A stretch of 64,000 nt of DNA from Enoplolaimus lenunculus (taxonomy: Eukaryota > Nematoda > Enoplea > Enoplida > Thoracostomopsidae), in assembly GCA_030248215.1 (NCBI GenBank), contig JASANG010000269.1, positions 62,001 through 126,000 on the forward strand. Reading direction: 5' to 3'. A program made the position numbers and the translations under genes. A model generated the notes under the pieces. It searched no databases, was not told where the DNA came from, and worked only from the letters and a program-made list of their open reading frames with translations. Below, piece after piece: positions 34,927 through 46,336 of this stretch. The first letter of the stretch is position 1. Every line of letters begins with the position of its first letter.

Positions 34927-35550
34927 TATGTGTATATAAATATTTGTAAGACCGTAAAAATTTCACTGCTGAAATTGCTGGAACCTCCGTCAAAAATTTC
35001 ATCGGGTCCGGAGGTCGATTTTCTGCCGGAGCCGAAACACATTGATGTATGCACCTATTGTTTTTGGTCTGTCATCCATATTACCTTGGTTCATTGCGAA
35101 ATAAAGAGATGGAACCAGCGCTATTACCTTTTTACGGCAGGACTACGATATTTTCAAGGACACTAAATAGAAATAAAGTGGTTTTTGTAGTGCATAAAAA
35201 TGCATGTTATACGCCACAAACGCTCAATCTATATTATGTAAACGATGTTAACTCATGAATTACGAGTTCATTGCAATACCTAGAAAATAATCTCACTGTA
35301 GATATTCCGGACCGCAGAGAATATCTATGGGCGTGGTTGACTTTGTGAACAAATATGTAGATATCGGTAACATTTCGTTACCCTGCCCACGCTTTACCCG
35401 CGAATATTTTATTTTTTACCCGTGGATATACCTATGTAAAATTGCTTTGTCTACCACCCACATTTTTTCGTTTTTGTTCAGAAAAACCTTGTCTGTTTTC
35501 TAGAGTATTGTCGCTCGGTCTCTGTTTACGCCACAAAAAAGTCGTCTATA

Positions 35551-35771
35551 CACTGCAAAAAATGTTGAGTCACATTGACTCTTTCCGAACTAGGCTTTTC
35601 CGGTCTACACAAACTGAGTCAAATTGGATTCTGCCAGAGTCAAATTCGACTCACTGAGTGACTCATTGAGTCATAATTTGACTCTGGCGGACTCAAATTA
35701 TGATTCAGTTTGTGTGGTCCGGATAAGCCTATTTCGGAGATACTCAATTTGATTCACCATTTTTTGCAGTG
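35551..35771. mobile_element. CACTGCAAAAAAT palindrome, copy 4, 221 bp, TA flanks
   Basis: CACTGCAAAAAATGTTGAG to CACCATTTTTTGCAGTG, flanked by TA on each side and the same length as the copy at 34706. Confidence 0.8.
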
Positions 35772-36574
35772 TAGTAACTGACCGAGTGCAGCCGGAGATG
35801 AAAAATACCCCGCCGAAGGTCAAAACGTTTTGACGGAACTGCAGTCTGCGGTGAGATATACCTGCGCACTGCGCAAGTAAAATAAATGTCCAAATTGATA
35901 ATTTTATAAACGCATCCGCAGTGTTGTCAAAAGTCAGTCGTTAAGTTTTTTTCTAAAAATTTTTGCAAGTAAAAACATCAAAAATTACTCGATAGTTTAT
36001 AGCGGACGCCGACCTGTCGATGGTAAGGAACGGATGCCCCCATACACTCGGCTGTCGGTTATTCCGAAGAATTCCGCAATAGCTTTAAGAGAAACCAAAA
36101 TCTAAATAGGAACAACGTCGCTGTGAACCACGTTCAGGTCTTGTGGTCTGTATAATTCCTGGCGGGGATTACTGGAGCGCTGTCGGTTGTACCCTAAAAC
36201 CGACCACTCTAAATACTGATACAAACTTGATTTAAGCTTAAGCTAAATACAACACTCGTAGAACCGAGTGACCAAGAACATCAGTTATTTTTATCAATTT
36301 GGGTCAGCTGAAAAAGTTTCATAATAAGCCAATTCTATAGCTATAGCACCATCGCTCATTATTCAGCGTTATTTGAATATATAATTCTAAAATTTTGACC
36401 GTTTTGTTATTTTAATATTAAACTGTTTTTACAATTTTCAGAATTTTTCCATCCGAAAATTTTTAATAAAAAATTATTCACAATACTTTTTATTTAATAT
36501 TTACCCAATTTATGTGACCACTCTAAAATCACCCAATCTTATGGACTTGTCCGAATTGATTATTCTTTGCAATT

Positions 36575-36660
36575 TTACACATATACATATATATACATAT
36601 ATATATAATAAATATATATATGTATAATAAATATATATATGTATATGTATGTATATATTA
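36575..36660 (+). repeat. AT-rich TATATG/TATAAT microsatellite
   Basis: Mostly alternating TATA with ATACATATAT and ATAATAAATATA units. Confidence 0.85.
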
Positions 36661-38056
36661 ACGGTATTTTACAGACACTGTAAATTCGAGTTCCGTGAAA
36701 AATGCGCAATACTCAAAATACACGGACAATTTACACACAGGGCCGGAGCGGCCGCCCCCATATATACCATTTGGGGGACCCACCCCGACAGGAGTCGACT
36801 CCCTAATGGGTTGAAACAAAAACCGACGTAGTTTTAAAATGCGTCTGGCTTCTCGCTCGCGAGTTTGGCACGAGTCCCCACCCCTGTCTGCTCCGGCATT
36901 GTTTAGATATATATTTAAAAAGTTATTACACATATAATACGCATCAAAAATTGAATCGTGAATCATGTACACGTACCTGTTGTTGTCAAAATGGGTACAT
37001 TTACAGGCTTTAGAATATTACCCTTGCTGGCAAGATGGCAATAGCTTAAGCAATAGCCTAATGTTACTTCGCAGTATGTGTAAACGTGACCATTTGTGTG
37101 TATTCGTATGTGCGCGAATTGTCTCGCACACATGCGATGTCAATTTGCACACACATGAATAATACACACAAATATTTACTGTACACACGTGTGCATGTAC
37201 ACAAATGTTACGTGTGTACACACCCACGAAACACTTTAATCATTGCGGTTCCCGAGCAGTTCGGTGTTGAAGTCCCGTTGCGGACACACGAGACAGACAC
37301 CGAACGACTCCAATCACTCACTGTGAGCCGCAATGATTTTAGTGCATTATAAACGCACACTTATAGTTATAGTGTCAATCAAAATTTGTAAAGTACCACG
37401 CACGCCGTTTTGTTTGAATTTTGCTTTGGGGGTGGGTGGGGATAATTTAGTAATCTGACTTGAATATCGGGTGGTAACAATGGTTTTTTGGCCAGGCAGA
37501 GAAGACATGAACTCAATTTTAAGGCCTGTACACACGCTGTGCTATTTTATCCGAGCGGAGTATACTGAGAAATTTAGATCGGTAGGGATCGGCGCTGAAA
37601 CACGCGTGCCCGTAGCAAAGGGGAGGGGGCGTGAGAGGAACTCACAGCCCCCATGAAAAAATTTTGAACTTTGTTGGTAAGTCATCGACAACGCTTGTAT
37701 GCCTTTTCTAAACATTGTTTATCCCCATAGTCCGTTGCGGTGGCTACGTACTTGGAAACACAACGAAAAATTGGTTTTAAAGGTAAAATTGAAAAATTAT
37801 TAATTGAAAATAATACTACTCTTAATACTGAACAAAAATTAATTCAGATTACGGCGGGCGTCTTTCCTTGGGGCTCTCCGTTCGGTACGTCCCTCCCAGT
37901 CGGTATTCTGCGATTATATAACTACACTACTTGAATACGGCCGTTTTGCACACTCATTTTAAATATGTAGATATAAACAAATTTAAATGGACAACGCAAC
38001 GCAACCAAATATGCATGCGTCTGTGCGTGGTTGCACACTATAGTGCAATCACTTTC

Positions 38057-38148
38057 ATCACAGCAGATGGTTATTAAGCTAAGTAGAGTTACTACATAGC
38101 TAACTTGCGCGCCAATTTATTTTTGGCGCGCATACCATCTGCTGTGAT
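38057..38148. repeat. Double palindrome
   Basis: Outer arms ATCACAGCAGATGG (38057-38070) and CCATCTGCTGTGAT (38135-38148) are perfect inverses. A second, inner stem GCGCGCCA/TGGCGCGC lies at about 38107-38131. It could be a small foldback element. Confidence 0.7.
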
Positions 38149-38475
38149 TTTTAGAGGAAGTCAACGTTTTTTTGTCGTTAGACGCGGTGAATTTGTGTTT
38201 TAAAAATTTTCGGCACGTTTTGAGTTTTAGTTTGGTAGTTAACTGCATTATGTTTGAAGCTTTTACAAGGATAAATGTGAATGATTTTTGAAGTTTTAAA
38301 AACTGTACGCACAGTTTTATGCCGGTATTTTTAACTGTTCTGCGACAAGTCGGTAGTACTTAAGCTTTGTAATGTTTTCAATAATTTTGAGTTTAATTTA
38401 GTACTGAAGCGGGTTGTGATTAATAGTTTTTAAACCAGCGAAGCGTTGTTGGAAAGCACATATGCAGACACAGTC

Positions 38476-38792
38476 CAGGGTGCAACCGGAATTTCGATTG
38501 CGATTTGAATTCTAATTCAAAAAAAGTTACGATTCCGATTTCACAATCAATCGGAATCGGAATTTTGACATTTTAATTTTAATCAGATTTGTTGTGATAC
38601 GTTGCATTAAAATTCTGTATTATTTATCTATTAACTTGCTTTCGAATAGTTAACTTATCAATAATTGATTGTAGATTAGCTTTTACAGAACCAAAAATCA
38701 TCGCCAACTTGTTCATGCAACCTTTTTGAAAATTGCTACCAGCCGATTCCGATTCTATTCCGGTAAAATTATAAGATCCGCTTTGCACCCTG
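38476..38792. mobile_element. hAT-like element, CAGGGTGCAACCGGA family, GGAATCG tracts
   Basis: CAGGGTGCAACCGGAATTTCG at the left, GATCCGCTTTGCACCCTG at the right. Subterminal tracts are variants of GATTCCGATT and CGGAATCGGAAT. Confidence 0.65.
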
Positions 38793-40021
38793 AGATACAC
38801 AACCAAAAAAGTGTTGAGCGGGGCTTAACTCAACACAATTTCTGTTTGTGCGTTTGTAATGGTCGCAAGTGCAAATGAGATCGTCGTTTCGGATTACAAA
38901 ATCTCCATTTCACAGTATCGTCTAAACTGGTTCATTTTTTGAAAATTTTTGCCTATACTTATGGATTATGACGATCCCATTGGTTAACGGACTGACAGAT
39001 CTGACTTAATTTTTAATATTTAAATTTCACTGTTTTGACATACGGGGTGATAGGATTTGTCAAGATCAACAGAAATATACAGACACAACCTGTAGAATTT
39101 CAGTTCAGTGGTGTTAAATTTTCGTTATTCTTACAGTTTAATGGTTTATGTCATACAAGTCGGGATTTGGCATTCTTGTTATACTAAAAGGCGCGTTCGG
39201 GTTTGGTGTGAGAAATAGTTTTAAGGAACTTAGAAAAATTGAGAAAACTGAAATGCAAGTACAATTAATAATTGTGCATCAGTTTTTAATATTTTACATA
39301 TTCGTTGACGGCCAAAACGCATTTCACAACTTTTACTTTGAAAATTCAAAAACTTCGGTTTCGAACTGAAATATTTCATAAGTTTATAAGATATTTTTTG
39401 AATTTTTTTAGTTACCCATTTTGTAAACAAAGTGGCGGCTTTCGTTCATTTTAAATTTAATATTTTTTGACTAAGTAATTGCTATATGGTGGCTGAGTAA
39501 AAATCAAACAGCTGGGCGGACGCAAACCATATTACTACGGCACGCACCATCAAAATTTCCAAAATCTTACCAGATTTGAAAGCAATGCATATTTCAATCG
39601 GTACTGGTTTTTCTAAGGTCCACCTTACTTTAGGTCCTCGGTGCACAGTCTTGAAATCAATGGTGATAGGTGCTAGACAAATTTGAAAATACAAGCCTTC
39701 AAGAATTGCAGAATTCTGAAACAGAGTTGAGTACTTATATACCTCCTAGAATTTTTTGGCCTGCAACCAGACAATTTTGCAGGCGAAAAAAATTTACCTG
39801 TTTCTGCGGTTAGTTATTCATTGCTGGATACGACCCTCTCGAAAAAATAATTCTTTGATGTTATTCTATCTCGAAATGAAATGCTGGCTACGCCTCTTCA
39901 TGAAATATTATATATATATATAATTTTAGTGCGTTACATAATATCAGCTAAGCTGTTTTACTAATTATTAACGTTTGTTTTGATTCGTTGATCTCCGTTC
40001 GTTATCTCAATTTCAATTACT

Positions 40022-43000
40022 ATGGTAAGTTCTGTTCGATGCTAGAATAACTAACATAAGTCAAGTTTGGTTATTTCCAGCTTCTAGTTCTTGCAAAGAT
40101 ATAACCAGAAAGCTGAAATTATTTAAAAAATTTAACGTAACCCAGCAATTACGCTGTAAATTCCAATGAGTTAATTAATCAACTTAGAGAGAAAAATCGG
40201 TATTTCTGGTTATTTCGGAGTTTAATAACAGTAAACGTCAACTTCCTGAAGGCTGCTTTAATTATGGGTTATTTCATTAACTAACACAGAATCAGTTCAA
40301 ACAATTCATAATTTTGAGATCTGAAAGCCCTAATTCAGAGGTCAAACTTTTGAGTTTAATTCAACTCATTCTGAGTTAAAATAAGCTCCTTCTGGGTTAA
40401 AATCAATTCACTGGTATTTACAGCATATGATAGATTCATAACAGAATGAATAATTTTTGTTCTAAATTTAATAGTTTGCGACCCACACAGCTACAGGTAT
40501 TTGGTCACAAAGCTTTGCCTAAACTTCACACCCAAATATCCAATAGGTCAAAATCAGGGTGCAACCGGAATTCCGGTTCCGGTAGGGAAATGCAGTATTT
40601 TTCACTATCCGGTTCCGGAAGAAATTCCGGTATTTTTTCACCGGAAATTTCCGATATTTTCGGTATTGAAAATTTTTCTCATACGAAAATGTAAGAAAAA
40701 TCGACATATTATTCTAACGTATTTTTCTAAAATTGCCAGTGCGTATTGCCAAAATTTTTAATTTGTGTCATATTTCATAAATGATCATACGTTTTCAGCT
40801 TTACTGCATTTGTTTCAGGATTTTGGCAACCTTAAATGTTGTATTTACACAATTAAAAGCGATAAAATAGCGTTAAAAGTGAATTTTTCGTTAACAAGAA
40901 TTTTTTGTTTTCCGGCTCCGGTTCCGGTTCCGGTATTTTATAATTCCGGTTGCACCGTGGTCAAAATATGTTTTGAAATTTCAATTTAATTTTTACTGTT
41001 AAACTAAGTTAAAAGACAATAGTATTTGTTTATATTTCAGGCCGATGTTGAAACAAACACTGCTGCAAATGCATGCATTGCTGGTAAGCGTGTAATTTAA
41101 CAATTCTATAAATTTTGATTGAATCGACGACAATTGGTCACCCGACAACATGTCGTCCAATATTGCCTTAAAGCCTAAGAATAAATCTAAACATAATTCT
41201 AAGCCTAATCCTAAGCCTATACCTAATCATAATGATGATGGGCGTCGAATTGTAGAGTCGATCAAATTTGGGATTACAAGTTGTCGGGCGACGAGTTGCC
41301 AGCCGACGAATTGTCATGATACTTTTTGGCTATCTCATTTAGCCTCATTTTTTCAAAAGTTTTTAGATTTAAAAAAATGAATATTTTGTGTGAATGCATA
41401 TGATCACTTCGCATCAAAATTTGAGTTTTTGAAAAATTCAATAAAGTCATCAGTATCTGACTATTCTTTTCCTTAGCAATTATCTTTCAGTTCGCAAATC
41501 TCCGTAGCAGGCCCGTAGCCAGCTTACCGATCTAGGGGGGTGAAACAATTTTCAGCAGGGGCATTCAAGGGTTTTTAATCAGTTACAACCAAGGTTGAAA
41601 CCTTTCCTAGGGGTTGTCAAAATTTTTGCAGGGGGGGCTGAGTGAGTCCCCCCTGGCCACCCTTGGCTACAGGCCCACTCCGTACCTAATTAAGATTCAC
41701 GACGCGGGATTGAGGGTAATGTGAACGAAACTGTCATCTATTAGTTTTATTTCATGGTATACCATTTTATACATTTTCGCTGTTTTCAAAAATATAATCT
41801 CAAAATGTTTAAATTTTTTCCGATTTGTCATTTATGTTGGTTTCAGATGAATCGAAAATCAAGGCAACTTTCGACAAAATCGCATGCGATGGCCTGATCA
41901 CCAAACAACAACTCGACGCAATGATGACAGAGCTTGGACGAAAGCCGGACGAAGTGAGCGAAGACGCGTTCAACGCTGTTGACAAAGACGCCGATGGAAA
42001 GATTACTTTCGAAGGTAGGAATTTTCTTTTCTTATCGGTTCTCTGGTCAATGTTACTTTTGGGGCCGTAACCGTAGATTAAGCGTATTCCTAAGCCTAAG
42101 CCGAGGCCTAAGCCTAAACACTGCAAAAACGTATTCCCAAGCATGAGCCTAAGCTTGAGCGTTGCAAAAGCGTATTTCTAAGCCTAAGCCTAAGCCTAAG
42201 CATTGCAAAAGCGTATTATTAAGCCTAAGCATAGGCTAAACGTTGCAAAAGCGTATTCCTAAGCCAGAACCTAAGCCTAAGCATTGCAAAAGCGTATTCC
42301 TAAGCCTAAAAGCTTAAGCCTAAGCGTTGCAAAAACGTATTCCTAAGCCTAAGTCTAAGCCTAAGCCTAAGCAAAAAATGTAGTCTAGAATGTAAGCGCC
42401 TACTCTTTTACAGACCCACCAGAAACCGGACCGGCCTTAAAAGTAACATGGGCCGCTTCATTTACGCTACCCTGGAAGATCCGGAACAACGGTGTTTGCA
42501 GTGTCAATCGGCACCCCCAACAAAATTACAGGGGTGTCGTTGATCCCGTAAACGCCACCAAACCTCGACAATCGCGTTAGAATTTAAATCATTTAATACA
42601 AAAATTGCGTTGGCTTCTCGCTCGCTTCGCTCGCGTGGCTTTCAAACTACTTTGCCTAACTTTCGACCATTACTTGTCTACCAAAGAAAAGATTGATTAT
42701 CGGATTCGATGGTCCCTTTCGTTTTGTTATATTAGCAGATACGCCTCTGTCTGGCACCCGTTGAGAAAATTGTCCACGAGTCCCGGTTTATTTATAGCGG
42801 AAATCGGAGACCGCTTTAATAGCGGAACTCTGCTTTAATAGCGGAACTCTGCTTTAATAGCGGAACTCTGCTTTAATAGCGGAACGGAACTCTGCTTTAA
42901 TAGCGGAACTCTGCTTTAATAGCGGAACTCTGCTTTAATAGCGGAACTCTGCTTTAATAGCGGAACTCTGCTTTAATAGCGGAACTCTGCTTTAATAGCG

Positions 43001-43978
43001 GAACTCTGCTTTAATAGCGGAACTCTGCTTTAATAGCGGAACTCTAGTATTTTATTCCGGGTCTTTTGAAATTATATCGATAAGTTGGGCCGTAATTCTT
43101 ATAATGTTTTGGGTTCATATATTGGGATGTGTCTAAATGTCCTGAACCTTTATGGTTGCTACGAGTTTTAGGCTTTCTGTAAAACGTTTATTCTAAAATG
43201 TAGAATAAGGATTCAGCTGTACTTGTCGTGCGCGGTCGCCGTCCGTCACCGTCCGTCACCGTCCGTCACCGTCCGTCACCGTCCGTCACCGTCCGTCACC
43301 GTCCGTCACCGTCCGTCACCGTCCGTCACCGTCCGTCACCGTCCGTCACCGTCCGTCACCGTCCGTCACCGTCCGTCACCGTCCGTCACCGTCCGTCACC
43401 GTACAGTATCATACGTGAGTTGGCCAATGTAAATAACAGGGGCAAAATAGTACTATAAGCATATTCCTAAGCCAAAGCATAAGACTAAGCATAAGCGTAA
43501 GAATGAGCACATTCCTGAGCCTAAGCCGTAGCCTAAGCCAAGCAAAAAAATTAGTTTAAAGCTTAAGCTTACTCTATAGCAGTCTCACAGAAAAACGTTC
43601 CGTCTCTGATCTTTACATGGGCCCGTGAATTGATGATGGACGGCGCCCGACGGTAACGAACAGCGCAGAACGTCATGAAAAGTATATCGCCAGCCTAAGG
43701 TTAATGGTCTTGCCTAAACCATTGGCGTTTCAATAATATTCCAGTTACCAGTAGAGCTCTTACGCCTTAGATATGCTAATTACTCTATGCGTGGCTTGAT
43801 ATCTAAACATAAAACTTATCGCGTTTGTCTTCAAACCACAAGAACGGTTCATATAAGGTTTGGTTTCAAACTTTAATTCCGACGAATTATTTTTCGAAAA
43901 AAATTTTCATTTCTATTTTTTTCAGAATTGAAATCGCTATGCGTTTCGTGTTCGAAAAAGGAAACTCAAGCAGCTTAG
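40022..43978 (+). CDS. Small EF-hand calcium-binding protein, 4 exons
   Basis: Exons 40022-40024 (only the ATG), 41041-41083, 41847-42014, 43926-43978; all phases match and give 88 residues. Residues 61-72 form a canonical EF loop (DKDADGKITFEE) with Asp at 1, 3, 5, Gly at 6, Ile at 8 and Glu at 12. Residues 26-37 (KIACDGLITKQQ) are a first loop that has lost the acidic residues at positions 1 and 12, so the pair probably binds one calcium. The layout resembles half of a calmodulin/troponin C protein; the short CVSCSKKETQAA tail is not a known signature. The last intron splits the codon for Glu72, the bidentate ligand. Introns hold a hAT-like element (40555-40959), another at 41508-41677, and several tandem arrays (42.0-43.6 kb). 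Confidence 0.88.
40152..40424. mobile_element. CACTGTAAATTCC palindrome, copy at 40.2 kb
   Basis: GCTGTAAATTCCAATGAGTT at the left and AATTCACTGGTATTTACAGC at the right. The interior has the GAGTTAATTAATCAACT and TTAATAACAGTAAACGT words of the family. EF-hand gene intron 1. Confidence 0.7.
40555..40959. mobile_element. hAT-like element with exact 8-bp TSD GTCAAAAT
   Basis: CAGGGTGCAACCGGAATTCC to CCGGTTGCACCGTG; GTCAAAAT flanks both ends (40547-40554, 40960-40967). Subterminal tracts are TTCCGG. EF-hand gene intron 1. Confidence 0.85.
41130..41322. mobile_element. GACAACTTGT-type TTAGGC element, uninterrupted copy
   Basis: GGTCACCCGACAACATGTCG at the left and GCCAGCCGACGAATTGTCATG at the right bracket worn AAGCCTAAGAATAAATC repeats. 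It matches the interrupted copy at 13490 and the fragment at 3470-3600. EF-hand gene intron 2. Confidence 0.55.
41508..41677. mobile_element. hAT-like element, CAGGCCCGTAGCCAGC end
   Basis: CAGGCCCGTAGCCAGCTTACC and TTGGCTACAGGCCCA are the inverted ends; flanks CTCCGTAG/CTCCGTAC match at seven of eight bases. EF-hand gene intron 2. Confidence 0.7.
42048..42455. mobile_element. Long TTAGGC-bearing MITE with repeated GCAAAAGCGTATTCCTAAGC units
   Basis: GGTCAATGTTACTTTTGGGG and TTAAAAGTAACATGGGCC are the ends. Between them about seven higher-order units of GCAAAAGCGTATTCCTAAGC plus two to five CCTAAG hexamers are stacked, making this the longest array in the window. EF-hand gene intron 3, 33 bp after exon 3. 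Confidence 0.75.
42800..43046 (+). repeat. 19-bp minisatellite CTCTGCTTTAATAGCGGAA
   Basis: About twelve near-identical copies, with one copy extended by a GGAACGGAAC stutter. EF-hand gene intron 3. Confidence 0.95.
43225..43402 (+). repeat. 10-bp minisatellite CCGTCCGTCA, about 17 units
   Basis: Essentially perfect units inside a CCGTCCG-type MITE whose far end reads GACGGCGCCCGACGG...AAAAGTATATCGCC (about 43630-43690), inverse to the start of the 12.0-kb element. The frames through it are a by-product. EF-hand gene intron 3. Confidence 0.95.
43422..43623. mobile_element. TTAGGC-bearing hAT-like MITE nested in the CCGTCCG element
   Basis: GGCCAATGTAAATAACAGGG to TGATCTTTACATGGGCC, flanked by CGTGAGTT/CGTGAATT (7 of 8). 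It splits the surrounding CCGTCCG element, so it is the later arrival. Confidence 0.8.
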
Positions 43979-44236
43979 GAATAATGATCTGATAGTAGAG
44001 AAGAAACATGTCACAGCGTTAATATTTTGTTAAGCAGTGTTCTTAAATGTGTATAGCATCAATCGTCAGTTGGTGATATATCTTGTACCGGTTGAACCGT
44101 CCAAACCTGTCTCAATTTGCTTGATTCATAACTTCGGTATTTCCATCTGGCAATAGGTGCTACACACAGTTGAGAATACGACAACTACTGTCAAATTTGA
44201 TAGCGCTGTTTGTTTTTTAGTGATTATTAATTATTT

Positions 44237-44414
44237 GGCCAATGTATAGAACACAGCCGTTAAAGTAGTATAACCATAAGCCAGCCTAAGGGCAAGTATA
44301 GAGATTATTCATAAGCCTAAGCCTAAACAAAAAAGTTACACTTAACTAACCGTAAGTTAGCTCGATTGCAGTCTGGCAGAAAAACGTTTCGACGCTGATC
44401 TTTACATATGCCAA
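44237..44414. mobile_element. TTAGGC-bearing hAT-like MITE, copy at 44.3 kb
   Basis: GGCCAATGTATAGAACA to GATCTTTACATATGCC with worn AAGCCTAAGCCTAAAC repeats. Confidence 0.6.
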
Positions 44415-44998
44415 TTGTTTAATATCTAAAAATTATGGTTGTTTTTAAATTGTTGACAATTGACAAAACCATCACATTTTAAGAAATTTTAATTTTGCCA
44501 AAATTTTACTGACAAAATCGCCCATTTTTAGACTATAATTTCTGTTTATAAATTTTTGGTTTTTCTGTGTTTTGCCTCAAAACTGTACGATTGATACTAA
44601 ATATTTGCAATAAACACAACTTTTCTTATATTTTTCAGCCAAATATTTTCTCAGATGTATTTTGTCAATTATCTGCCGTTATTGTATGTTTTAGGATTGT
44701 CAGCTATTAATGCTTTGCTCATTGGTTACAAAGTAGCACTGTGCATGCCGAACTTAAGCCTAAGTATAACGCTATATAAGGCACAATTTTAGCTTTAAGT
44801 TTCCGTCAAAAATTCACCGTAAAATATATACTGTTTTTGATGGAGTTTACTGAGCTTAAAATATTTTTCCAACGTAATTTTTCTAAAAAAATTACTGAAA
44901 ATTTTTGTTCCAAATTCCATCTGTGGCTTTTAGGTATATGTTAATCTGGGTACACACGGGTTTCACTTGATGCGTTTTAGTCAAAAAGCGTTCAGTTC

Positions 44999-45456
44999 AA
45001 CTTTAGGCCGAATCTTGATTACAGGTTGAATGTGCTCGAGTCAAATTTAGCTCTACTTTGGCTACTTACTTTCGTTCAGTTCAAATTATGTATATCTGCA
45101 CGTTGATGAGCTTATGAAAATTATTCTGTACGTCATATTTAAAAATATTAGGCTTTAAACGGAATTTTTGATTTTACAATCACAAAATCATTTTTGTTTT
45201 GAATAAATATTTTCGAACAAAACGTTTAACTTTAGGCCGAATCTTGATTACAGGTTGAATGTGCTCGAGTCAAATTTAGCTCTACTTTGGCTACTTACTT
45301 TCGTTCAGTTCAAATTATGTATATCTGCACGTTGATGAGCTTATGAAAATTATTCTGTACGTCATATTTAAAAATATTAGGCTTTAAACGGAATTTTTGA
45401 TTTTACAATCACAAAATCATTTTTGTTTTGAATAAATATTTTCGAACAAAACGTTT
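44999..45456 (+). repeat. Perfect tandem duplication, 2 x 229 bp
   Basis: Copies 44999-45227 and 45228-45456 are identical by eye from AACTTTAGGCCGAATC to ACAAAACGTTT. No ORF or splice site inside is convincing. Confidence 0.95.
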
Positions 45457-45670
45457 CACTGGCATACACCGTTCTGGCGCTACGAGATACAATTTTGGTG
45501 AATATGAAATTGTCAAACCGCAGAGTTTAGGATTTGTTCGATCGCGAGGTGTAATATTTTAGTCTTATAGCCATGAAAACTAATCAGCTTTATGGTCAGA
45601 AAGAATCCTAAACAAAAACAACAAGCCTAACAAGCATTCGAATTCTATTCATGGTCCTGTTTAAAATGTT

Positions 45671-45855
45671 GATCCCTTTTTCGTCCACGTAAAGATCAGG
45701 GGCGGAACGTTTTCCGGTGAAACTGGAAAAGAGTAAGCCTAAGCTTTAAACTATTCTTTAGCTTAGGCTTAGGCAAAGCTCATTCTTAGGCTTAGGCTTG
45801 GGAATAAGCTTATACTACTGTTACTGCCCCTGTTCTTATTGTTGGCCAGTTTTTT
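45671..45855. mobile_element. TTAGGC-bearing hAT-like MITE, copy at 45.7 kb
   Basis: GTCCACGTAAAGATCAGGGG to CTGTTCTTATTGTTGGCC; interior TTAGGCTTAGGC runs on this strand. Confidence 0.6.
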
Positions 45856-46006
45856 CTATTAAATACTGAAACGGATCCTAGTTTTGAGAGATAGTCGCCG
45901 ATAAAACAATTCGATTAAAAATTAAATTTGAAACTTCAAAGTATGTGTTTTAAAATCACTCGTTAGTGCAGTTTTGATTTGTTTGTTGTTTCAATTAATA
46001 AACATC

Positions 46007-46138
46007 ATGGTTGAAGAAGTTGCCGGTAGAGGATTTGTAGGACTCAAGACAGTGAAACACGATGAGCGACTCATGGCAGCTTTATGTGTCGACCGGGGTA
46101 CAACCGGAAGTCTGCCTCGTAGTCCGGTAGAAAACTAA
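46007..46138 (+). CDS. Short ORF partly built on a transposon end, doubtful
   Basis: Starts MVEEVAGRGFVGLKTVKHDE, a plausible charged N-terminus, then runs into a GGGTACAACCGGA transposon end at about 46095 that would supply the last third of the 43 residues. A donor-like GTAGAG lies just after the sixth codon, so it could instead be a first exon. No partner exon was found. Confidence 0.15.
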   Translation: MVEEVAGRGFVGLKTVKHDERLMAALCVDRGTTGSLPRSPVEN

Positions 46139-46336
46139 CGTAGCGTCGCGGCACAGTTTTTGCCAGAGGATTCGGCAATTTCAAACGCGAATTTAAGCCT
46201 ACTTAATGTTAAAATTGTTTAAAAAACACACTCAAACAAAGTTCCTGCCAGATAGTCTGCAACTAAATATCCGTTTCCGGTAAAAATCGGTGTCGGTTTC
46301 CGTTGTAGAAGTACCACAAATTTCGTTCTCTTATGC

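Larger units (their letters stand above)
21749..40021. other. 18-kb spacer without a supported gene
   Basis: Both strands were scanned. Apart from a 49-residue Cys-rich ORF (25049) there is nothing with good coding and splice signals. The spacer holds the 9-bp array, the 1.9-kb inverted-end element, CAGGGTG-type copies (24482, 28594, 38476), at least five CACTGCAAAAAAT palindromes (30.8-35.8 kb), a repeated block at 33.2-33.6 kb and an AT microsatellite (36575-36660). The 23.1-24.4 kb part is not assigned; two imperfect GGATGTCTGTCGGGAC repeats lie at about 23435 and 23530. Confidence 0.5.

Noticed and set aside
43223-43458. Frames of repeated PSVTVRHR
   Set aside because: By-product of the 10-bp minisatellite, which stays open in several frames.
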